This document shows positions 59,501-64,000 of a DNA stretch of 64,000 bases, one piece after another (the first letter of the stretch is position 1; each line of letters starts with the position of its first letter). A program made the position numbers and the translations under genes. The notes under the pieces were generated by a model. It saw nothing but the letters and a program-made list of their open reading frames with translations, ran no database searches and was not told where the DNA came from. The DNA is from Rhodoferax sp. (GTDB taxonomy: Bacteria; Pseudomonadota; Gammaproteobacteria; Burkholderiales; Burkholderiaceae_C), in NCBI RefSeq assembly GCF_030697375.1, contig NZ_JAUYQD010000055.1, positions 50,310 to 114,309 of the forward strand, given 5' to 3'.

Positions 59501-59513
59501 TGCGAATTGTCAT
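56400..59513 (-). CDS. Large membrane PAS-PAS-GGDEF-EAL cyclic-di-GMP protein
   Basis: A 1037-residue protein. Residues about 35-270 form around eight membrane segments (a MASE-type input), followed by two PAS domains (about 290-410 and 420-530), a GGDEF domain with intact RLGGDEFVVLL (about residue 620) and an EAL domain with GAEALVRW (about 752), DDFGTGYSSL and KIDRSFVMNI. Both catalytic motifs look complete, so it may have dual activity. It follows a YncE-like gene by 26 bp. Its last 105 bp overlap rarA tail to tail. Confidence 0.93.
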   Translation of the reverse strand: MTIRNFRPPAWATIGEWEGAVRDETNNLALVLRFESTARLCALVTIALGLADLFGWEMLQADTALGFVLAGGALCAVGYQAQATLWRRIQRVPAALLVLLGLLTLAEHLLVADLGMGHMPQSTAMGLALTGVALLLLDRPGAHAGSQIAALVGAMVGVLVILGYAYGVTSLYGVGAYSSAALRTAAGLVVVNLGVLLARPQQGLMAVVTCDTLGGVMARRLLPLAVLAPFIIIWLRIQGERRGLYSSEFGVALVSLIYVALSSMFVWRTADRLRQSDQRRSAADRVRNHLQAELTGFINFAMDALIMVDNTQRVTLFNQAAEKMFGRHASDVLGAPLELLLPQRLQTAHADPFRTFSTADTTARRMDGLGVITGVRANGEEFPVEASISPLDADGDTYLTVILRDITDRIRIEADLRVAATAFEAQVGIIVTDSKGVILRVNRMFTEDTGYTEKEAVGQTPRLLRSGRHDTAFYTAMWECVRTTGVWQGEIWDRRKNGEIYPKWMVITAVKTDAGVTTHYVSTQTDITQRKAAEEEIKHLAFYDPLTHLPNRRLLMDRMHQALATAQRLNRRGALMFIDLDKFKTLNDTLGHDKGDLLLQLVAQRLVACVREGDTVSRLGGDEFVVLLENLSPGIDEAATQAETIGEKVLASLNQTYLLDGHDYHCTSSIGVTLFGNPKEAMSDLMMQADFAMYQAKSRGRNALRFFDPAMQAAVTARVLLEEDLRAAVREKQFVLHYQAQVDGEGRLVGAEALVRWQHGQRGMVPPTEFIPLAEETGLILPLGHWVLETACRQLARWAQQTGLAHLMVAVNISAHQFRQLDFVGEVLTVLKTTGANPQRLKLELTESLLVADVDDVIAKMHALKRAGVGFSLDDFGTGYSSLSYLNQLPLDQIKIDRSFVMNIESNDGAVVICAATISLAHSLKLKVVAEGVETEAQRYFLNTVHRCDFMQGYLFSRPLPLEAFEALAMPAADAQTVGQAFGGRVSALGRMRSAKPRSNAAPLRPALALAVQLPQTPQLLGDADLQAPLYGSVKAG

Positions 59514-59539
59514 GGGACCACAGAGGCCCCTTCAGCGGC

Positions 59540-60814
59540 TCAGCGCAGATTGCCGGTGTGCCCTAGGGAGTAGCGACCGGGCTGCGGCCAGACCGTCAAA
59601 CCGTGGGGTTCTCCCCCCACTTTGACGCGGTCCACCTTGCCACTGGCCGTGTCGATGCGGTACACCACGTCGTCGAACCGGCCCGACAGCCACAGGGCTT
59701 TGCCATCCACGCTGACGTTGCCCATATCGGGGCTTCCACCCCCGGGAATCAGCCACTGCGCGGTGACCTTTCCGGTTGCAAAGTCAATCACCGTGACGCC
59801 GCCCGCCCCGTGTTTGCGCCCATGAATGCGGTGGGTGCCACGGTTGGCCACGTAGAGCAGCTTGCCGTCGCGGCTGGGGTACAGGCCATGGGCGCCCACG
59901 CCAGTGGCCACAAAGTCCACTTCTTTCATCGTGTCGCCATCCACCACATGGACCCCATCGGCCTCCATGTCGGCAATGTAGAAACGCTTGCCGTCCGGGG
60001 AAATGCGAATGTCCTGCGGCATGCCCTTGGTACTGGTGCAAATTTCACTCTGGCTGGGGTCAAAAGGTTGGTTGGTGGCTTCTTTGAAGCGTGTGCGCGG
60101 CATGGCCAGCTTCAAATAACCCAGGACACTGCGCTTGGCGAGGTCAATTTTGGCCACGCTGCCGTCAAATTCGCAGGTGAACAGCGCGTATTTGCCGTCG
60201 ATGGAAAAGTCCGCATGGTTGATACCGCCGCAATTCGGCGTATCAATGGCGTATTGCAGTTGCATGGTCTGCGGGTCGCGGAAGTCGAGCCGCTTGCGGG
60301 CCTCGGCCACGATGATGGCCGACTTGCCGTCGGGCGTGAAATACATGTTGTAGGGGTCATCCACCGGGATAGATTTGCCGGCTTTGCCCGTCTGCGGGTC
60401 AATGGGGGTGAGGCTGCCGTCCGTGCGCCGCTCGGCGTTGTTGGCAACCCACAAGGTCTTCAAATCCCAGGACGGAACGACGTGCTGCGGCGAGGCACCG
60501 ACCTGGATACGGTCCACCACCTTGCGCGTGGCCGGGTCGATGACATACACACTGTTGGAGCGCAGGTTTGGCACATAAATACGGCTTAGATGGTCTTTCA
60601 CCGTGGCACTCAGGTGCGCGGGGCCGGTTTCGCTGTAGAGGTTTGTGGTGGAAACGACGGGTGGCATACCGGCCACCGTGGCGATGGGGGTAGGCATGGG
60701 CGCGACCGCCGACGGCGGTGTTTCAGCGTCGAAAACGGTGAGTGCGACAAACGCTGCCACCGCTGCTGCGACAGACACGCCGACGAGCCACTGGGTACCT
60801 GATTTCATGGTCAT
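59540..60814 (-). CDS. YncE-like YVTN beta-propeller, membrane-anchored or exported
   Basis: A 424-residue protein. An N-terminal hydrophobic segment (LVGVSVAAAVAAFVALTVF) serves as a signal anchor. The rest is a seven-bladed YVTN propeller with repeated SNSVYVIDPATRKVVDRIQV, SPDGKRFYIADMEADGVHVV and VSVDGKALWLSGRFDDVVYR motifs. Such proteins act as periplasmic scaffolds or surface lactonase-like enzymes. ATG 60814 (MTMKSGTQW) is chosen; ATG 60808 is possible. It lies between the creatininase-like gene and the GGDEF/EAL gene on one strand. Confidence 0.87.
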   Translation of the reverse strand: MTMKSGTQWLVGVSVAAAVAAFVALTVFDAETPPSAVAPMPTPIATVAGMPPVVSTTNLYSETGPAHLSATVKDHLSRIYVPNLRSNSVYVIDPATRKVVDRIQVGASPQHVVPSWDLKTLWVANNAERRTDGSLTPIDPQTGKAGKSIPVDDPYNMYFTPDGKSAIIVAEARKRLDFRDPQTMQLQYAIDTPNCGGINHADFSIDGKYALFTCEFDGSVAKIDLAKRSVLGYLKLAMPRTRFKEATNQPFDPSQSEICTSTKGMPQDIRISPDGKRFYIADMEADGVHVVDGDTMKEVDFVATGVGAHGLYPSRDGKLLYVANRGTHRIHGRKHGAGGVTVIDFATGKVTAQWLIPGGGSPDMGNVSVDGKALWLSGRFDDVVYRIDTASGKVDRVKVGGEPHGLTVWPQPGRYSLGHTGNLR

Positions 60815-60839
60815 GGGATCGTTAAAAAAAGAGGAGGAA

Positions 60840-61688
60840 CTAACGGTGCGCGCGGACTGCGCTTTGAATTGCGCCGACGGAGGTTTCAATGATCCGCACC
60901 ACCCCCAGTTGCCCCAATTCCGCGGACGAGGGGTGGGGGTCGCCGTAAACGCCATCTTTCTGGGTAAAACGGGCGGAATTCGCCAGCAATTCACTTCGCA
61001 CCAAACTTTTATCCACGGCCAGCGCCAGCGAGGTGTCCGCCAGGCCCGCGTGCAGCCCAATCACGTAATCGCTGTGGCCTTTGGCCTTGAGCGCGGCGAT
61101 ATAGCTGGTTTGGGTCACCTTGTAATAGTCCAGCAAGGCATGCACTTGGCAACTGGCATCCCTGGACCACTCCCGATTCAGGCGGGTCGCCACTTTCTCT
61201 TCATTTTTCTGGTAGCTGCCGTGGTCGCCCAGGAACACCACATCACGAAAGCCATGCTGTTTGAAGCTGCGGGCGGTGGATTCAAGCATGGATTCAAAGG
61301 CGGCATCGGGGATGGAAATCGTGCCCGAAAACCGCATGTGGGCGGCCGGTGGATGGATAGACCCCTCCGGCACATAGGCCATCACTGGCGCCACCAGGGC
61401 GTTGCCCAGGCGCTGGGCAATCTCTCCGGCCAAAAACCGGGCACGCACATTGTGCTTGCCCAACACCATATGCGGCCCATTTTGCTCGGTGCCGCCAATC
61501 GGGATCAGTACGGTCGTGGTACCGGTAGCTACACGGTCGCGCACCTCGGTCCAGGTCAGCTCCTCCAGATAATGGCTCTGGGCGCCTGCCGCATGGGTGA
61601 GTTGTGAGGCTACCAGCAGCGCCGCCAGGCACAGCATGCGTCTGGTCCACCCCTGGAGTGGGACGGTGCCTCGGTATTTATGCAGCAT
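60840..61688 (-). CDS. Exported creatininase-family amidohydrolase
   Basis: A 282-residue protein with a signal peptide (MLCLAALLVASQLTHAAGAQ at residues 18-37) and a creatininase fold: LIPIGGTEQNGPHMVLGKHN (metal-binding E/H), FRDVVFLGDHGSYQKNEE (D/H) and YGDPHPSSAELGQLGVVRII. The fold includes creatininase and MftE-type maturation peptidases; here the export signal suggests a periplasmic amidase. It leads the apparent operon with the YncE-like and GGDEF/EAL genes. Confidence 0.87.
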   Translation of the reverse strand: MLHKYRGTVPLQGWTRRMLCLAALLVASQLTHAAGAQSHYLEELTWTEVRDRVATGTTTVLIPIGGTEQNGPHMVLGKHNVRARFLAGEIAQRLGNALVAPVMAYVPEGSIHPPAAHMRFSGTISIPDAAFESMLESTARSFKQHGFRDVVFLGDHGSYQKNEEKVATRLNREWSRDASCQVHALLDYYKVTQTSYIAALKAKGHSDYVIGLHAGLADTSLALAVDKSLVRSELLANSARFTQKDGVYGDPHPSSAELGQLGVVRIIETSVGAIQSAVRAHR

Positions 61689-61953
61689 GGAGGGAGTCGA
61701 AAAGGGCAGTCATGGGGGTATTGAAAAGCCGACGCTGGGTAAAGACGTGCAACCACTATAGAACGTGGCTTGTGACACCCCGTTGACACAGCGGCCATTT
61801 GCCCAACTCACCCGTTTGGGGGATAGGCGTGCGGGGATGGGGAACCTAGAATCCAGCAAGGGCCATTTGCGGGGGGTCACGGGATTTTGTTACTGTATAA
61901 AACCCGGAAAATAACCAGGAAGCCACTTTACAAGCCACTTTCAGGAGATTTCC

Positions 61954-62016
61954 ATGGCCAGTTTATTTCGCAGTATCCAGAATAAATTGCATAGCGTGCA
62001 AAGTACATTTCGTTGA
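61954..62016 (+). CDS. Candidate 20-codon leader peptide
   Basis: ATG 61954 is preceded by AGGAG with six-base spacing (CAGGAGATTTCC). The peptide MASLFRSIQNKLHSVQSTFR has hydrophobic residues at 4, 5, 8, 12, 15 and 19, an amphipathic-helix pattern. The TGA stop at 62014 lies at the junction of a hairpin, and the next ORF starts 18 bases later in the same frame, so either this is a regulatory leader or the 5' end of a gene interrupted by a TGA. No family recognised. Confidence 0.5.
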   Translation: MASLFRSIQNKLHSVQSTFR

Positions 62017-62035
62017 GGCTTGCGGAACGAAATGT
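62005..62035 (+). promoter_or_regulatory. Perfect 10-bp hairpin spanning leader stop and next start codon
   Basis: ACATTTCGTT (62005-62014) and AACGAAATGT (62026-62035) pair perfectly around an 11-base loop. The 5' arm ends in the last codons of the leader ORF; the 3' arm contains the ATG (62032) of the next gene. A ribosome at the leader stop would melt this hairpin. Confidence 0.55.
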
Positions 62036-62445
62036 TGTTGGCACTCAAGCGTCGTATTGCTGATGGATTCTTGGTCGCGGCCGATGTCGCTGGCGTTGCG
62101 CTGTCGGGATCGGGGGCTGCTGTTGTCGCTATTCTGGGTAAGTTCATGCTGGCTGTCGTTCTCGGCGCCATCGCATTGGGGTTCTTCCTGCGGCTCGCTG
62201 GCCGGCGTCGCGAACAAGTTGTTGTCTCTCCTCAGATTCCGACGTGGAGTCGCGGCGTTTCGGCGGTGTTGGCTGCTGTGGAGGTCGCCTTGCTCGTCGA
62301 GGCAACGAACTTCCCGGTTCGCTTCGATCAAACGGGCTTTGAGCCTTGGCATTGGGTCCTTGTCCTTGTGGCACTCGCGGTCACCTATCCGCTTAATCTG
62401 CGGGTGATGGGTAGCCTCATTCGGAGACGTCATGTCGCAACGTAG
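62032..62445 (+). CDS. Hypothetical membrane protein
   Basis: A 137-residue protein with about four hydrophobic segments (VAADVAGVALSGSGAAVVAI, KFMLAVVLGAIALGFFL, AVLAAVEVALLV, WVLVLVALAVTYPLNL). No family recognised. ATG 62032 has only a weak ribosome-binding site (GGAACGAA) that lies in a hairpin; a TTG at 62020 is an alternative. Its TAG stop falls at the edge of an attC-like structure. Confidence 0.55.
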   Translation: MLLALKRRIADGFLVAADVAGVALSGSGAAVVAILGKFMLAVVLGAIALGFFLRLAGRRREQVVVSPQIPTWSRGVSAVLAAVEVALLVEATNFPVRFDQTGFEPWHWVLVLVALAVTYPLNLRVMGSLIRRRHVAT

Positions 62446-62548
62446 CCTGAACAGGTTCGTCGATTGGCCCCACAACGGCGGCGCGCGCTCCTGCCATTCT
62501 TCACATCTGAGTGCGCCGTTGTGCTCCACTCACAGCCAACGTTAAAGC
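62443..62548 (+). other. attC-like structured site 1 (candidate integron recombination site)
   Basis: After the stop codon of the previous gene, GCCTGAAC (62444-62451), TTGGC (62465-62469) and CACAACGGCG (62471-62480) pair with CGCCGTTGTG (62514-62523), GCCAA (62536-62540) and GTTAAAGC (62541-62548); the outer pair matches at 6 of 8. The next ORF starts five bases later. The layout fits attC, but GTTAAAG departs from GTTRRRY in its last base. Confidence 0.4.
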
Positions 62549-62552
62549 TCGT

Positions 62553-62822
62553 ATGACTTCCTGGTTTCTTTTCTTTCTTACTTTCGTGTTCGCTGGGCTA
62601 GCCTATGACGCACTGAACTTGGCTGTTCCAACTAAAGATGTGCCGTTCTCGGTAACGGCGAAGGGGTTGGGTTTGCCGAATGAGCATGTGCCACTTGTCG
62701 AGCAGGAGCGACGCAAACAATGGAACAATCGCTACGGCCTCGGTGATCTGAGCCAAGTCTTTTGGGTGTGGGCTATTCTTTCGATTGCCTGTGCTCTGGG
62801 GATTTTGGTTGATTTTCTCTGA
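62553..62822 (+). CDS. Small hypothetical membrane protein
   Basis: An 89-residue protein with an N-terminal membrane segment (SWFLFFLTFVFAGLAYDALN), a polar middle (VPLVEQERRKQWNNRYGLGD) and a C-terminal membrane segment (FWVWAILSIACALGILVDFL). No family recognised. It starts directly after the candidate attC-like site and ends at the next one, consistent with a cassette. Confidence 0.6.
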   Translation: MTSWFLFFLTFVFAGLAYDALNLAVPTKDVPFSVTAKGLGLPNEHVPLVEQERRKQWNNRYGLGDLSQVFWVWAILSIACALGILVDFL

Positions 62823-62833
62823 CGCCCCGCTTT

Positions 62834-62891
62834 ACCCGGTCGCCCAAGTCTGACGCTTGCGGCCCCGTTTGGCTGCGACGTTAAAACTACT
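62834..62891 (+). other. attC-like structured site 2 (weaker)
   Basis: TTTACC-CG-GTCGC-CCAA on the left can pair with TTTGG-CT-GCGAC-GTTAAAA on the right, giving the bulged stem and terminal GTTAAA of attC-like sites. The pairing is shorter and less regular than at site 1. Confidence 0.3.
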
Positions 62892-62976
62892 GCACCTACA
62901 TGTGCCCATTGCAGCGAATCTGGCTGTTGACCCACCAGCACCCTCGTTTCCCAAACCCAACCCCACCAATAAAAAA

Positions 62977-63222
62977 ATGCCAGCCACCGAACTCATCGTC
63001 ACCTCTCTGGGCCAAGTAGGGGGCAAGGAATTGCTGGTTCCCACCGGCAAGGAAGGCAGCTTCTATCCCCATGTTCAGGACTGGGTCACAGGCCAGCTCA
63101 AAGCCAAAACGCCGGTAAAAGACGTCAGCACAGCGGTCCTGGTCAAAGGGATCAAGCAGTGGGCGGTGTACGAATGGAAATCTGGTTCCAAAACCATGCG
63201 AACGGTTTTCAAGATCACTTAG
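62977..63222 (+). CDS. Hypothetical protein
   Basis: An 81-residue soluble protein, MPATELIVTSLGQVGGKELL, ending KWAVYEWKSGSKTMRTVFKI-type basic residues (as read, KQWAVYEWKSGSKTMRTVFK). No family recognised. ATG 62977 follows AT-rich sequence without a good ribosome-binding site; the frame is open upstream to 62857. The 154 bp before it hold an attC-like site and nothing else recognised. Confidence 0.5.
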   Translation: MPATELIVTSLGQVGGKELLVPTGKEGSFYPHVQDWVTGQLKAKTPVKDVSTAVLVKGIKQWAVYEWKSGSKTMRTVFKIT

Positions 63223-63288
63223 CCAGTGCCTTGCCCGTGATACCGATTGTTCGGCGAACCCCATCATTCCACCCCCTACCGTTACCCC

Positions 63289-63807
63289 ATGGCAACCATC
63301 ATTCGCGCCATTCGTGCAGACATCTCGACGCTTTCGGTCGACGCAATCGTTAACGCAGCAAATTCGTCGCTCCTTGGCGGTGGCGGTGTCGACGGTGCAA
63401 TTCACCGTGCTGCGGGACCAGACCTGGTGCACGAATGTCGACTTTTGGCAGGCTGTAAAACAGGAGATGCCAAGCTCACGAAGGGCTATCGCTTGCCTGC
63501 AAAATACATCATTCACACCGTTGGGCCGGTTTGGCGCGGTGGCGCCCATGGTGAAGCTGCACTCCTGGCGTCGTGCTACACCCGCGCGCTGGAAATTGCT
63601 GCCCAGAAGGGCATTCATACGCTTGCATTTCCGAGCATCAGCACCGGTATCTTCGGCTATCCCATTGAATTGGCTGCGACAGTTGCTGTCGCCACCGTGA
63701 AATCGGCAGTTCAGAAATACACGGGTGTCCAAGAGCTCGTGTTCTGCTGCTTCTCCGTTGAAGACCTTGCTGTTTACGACAAGGCACTTTGTGAAACGGG
63801 GGCATAA
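63289..63807 (+). CDS. Macro-domain protein (O-acetyl-ADP-ribose deacetylase type)
   Basis: A 172-residue macro domain: VDAIVNAANSSLLGGGGVDG, AIHRAAGPDLVHECR, ITHTVGP-like IIHTVGPVWRGG and FPSISTGIFGYP, all motifs of the YmdB branch that hydrolyses O-acetyl-ADP-ribose or removes ADP-ribose from proteins or nucleic acids. ADP-ribose removal is linked to toxin or phage defence in several systems, but the neighbours here do not include a recognised ADP-ribosyltransferase. ATG 63289 gives the family start MATIIRAIRADIS. Confidence 0.9.
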   Translation: MATIIRAIRADISTLSVDAIVNAANSSLLGGGGVDGAIHRAAGPDLVHECRLLAGCKTGDAKLTKGYRLPAKYIIHTVGPVWRGGAHGEAALLASCYTRALEIAAQKGIHTLAFPSISTGIFGYPIELAATVAVATVKSAVQKYTGVQELVFCCFSVEDLAVYDKALCETGA

Positions 63808-63959
63808 CTGGTCCGATTCGATGCAGCGACAAATAGTTGCAAGTGCCTTTGGCTGCCAACTTAGCAGGCTGCTGAAATACCTCGGACCAAGGTCACCCTC
63901 TGCCCCTGCTCAGCCGTTATAAACAAAGCAATATTGCAAGCCCCCCACAACACCAGACC

Positions 63960-64000
63960 ATGCGCGGAGCCGATACCTTCACCGAGAGCTTGTTCACCAT
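63960..64000 (+). mobile_element. Start of an IS5-family-type transposase gene (partial)
   Basis: The last 41 bases encode MRGADTFTESLFT, which I recognise as the typical N-terminus of an IS5-type transposase. The rest lies beyond the window. The left terminal inverted repeat of the element should lie within 63808-63959, but I could not define it. That 152-bp stretch contains a GGTCCGA/TCGGACC inverted repeat and no gene. Confidence 0.6.

Noticed and set aside
61890..61915. LexA/SOS box (TACTGTATAAAA) upstream of the leader ORF
   Set aside because: Only the left half matches. The complementary CAG half at the proper spacing is missing, so it is more likely part of a promoter or chance.
62014..62016. 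Selenocysteine codon at the in-frame TGA between leader and membrane ORF
   Set aside because: The following hairpin is placed over the TGA rather than at the usual distance downstream, and no selenoprotein family is recognisable.

Overview
The window reads as a high-GC chromosomal segment of a betaproteobacterium of the order Burkholderiales, most likely family Comamonadaceae (Rhodoferax/Acidovorax-like). This rests on protein similarity by eye, on the blocks ribF-ileS-lspA and trxB-(regulator)-ftsK-lolA-rarA, and on an interspersed repeat of roughly 50 bp whose core (AGCTGCTTACGCA ... ACGGGGGCTAGAGGCC) occurs about fifteen times. No rRNA, tRNA or CRISPR array was recognised.

Layout. 1-11.5 kb: a partial DEDD exonuclease-like gene, a membrane GGDEF/EAL protein, DUF808 protein YedI, an acetyl-CoA hydrolase/transferase-GNAT fusion, an SDR oxidoreductase, a periplasmic molybdopterin-oxidoreductase-fold protein paired with a histidine kinase, an EamA exporter, a quinone oxidoreductase and an outer-membrane beta-barrel. 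11.5-19.9 kb: lspA-ileS-ribF, an HNH endonuclease with a TTG start, mgsA, an exported NTF2-like protein divergent from a TetR regulator with a long palindrome between them, and an exported ATP-dependent DNA ligase. 20-23.7 kb: a pimC/pimD-like acyl-CoA dehydrogenase pair, yceH and purN.

23.8-38.3 kb is a defence island, all on the minus strand: hsdM, an ATP-binding protein lacking its AlbA_2 domain, a small protein, a DUF1016 protein lacking its nuclease core, and hsdS (five genes coupled by 4-11 bp overlaps), then DUF3800, an intact DUF1016 nuclease, an AAA ATPase/DUF4276 pair, a Schlafen-AlbA_2 protein and hsdR. Repeat copies sit just 3' of five of the stop codons here. Two other repeat-derived segments lie inside hsdR and one lies inside hsdM, all in frame.

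38.4-61.7 kb returns to core and housekeeping genes: fumC, a small exported protein, an NmrA-like protein, an EF-hand protein divergent from an OmpR-type two-component system, DUF1653, rsmB, a fatty acid desaturase, a Tat-type FAD oxidoreductase, rpmB-rpmG, trxB, a Crp/Fnr regulator, ftsK, lolA, rarA, and an apparent operon creatininase-like / YncE-like / GGDEF-EAL. 62-64 kb is different in character: short ORFs of unknown function, hairpins ending in GTTAAA that resemble integron attC sites, a macro-domain protein, and the first codons of an IS5-type transposase at the right edge.

Most unusual signals: (1) the repeat family is read as protein inside at least six genes, and it encodes essentially the whole signal peptide of LolA; (2) two adjacent defence genes have each lost a core domain in frame inside a translationally coupled hsd operon; (3) a 20-codon leader ORF ends inside a perfect hairpin that occludes the start of the next ORF, in the same frame; (4) long operator-like palindromes lie in two divergent promoter regions.
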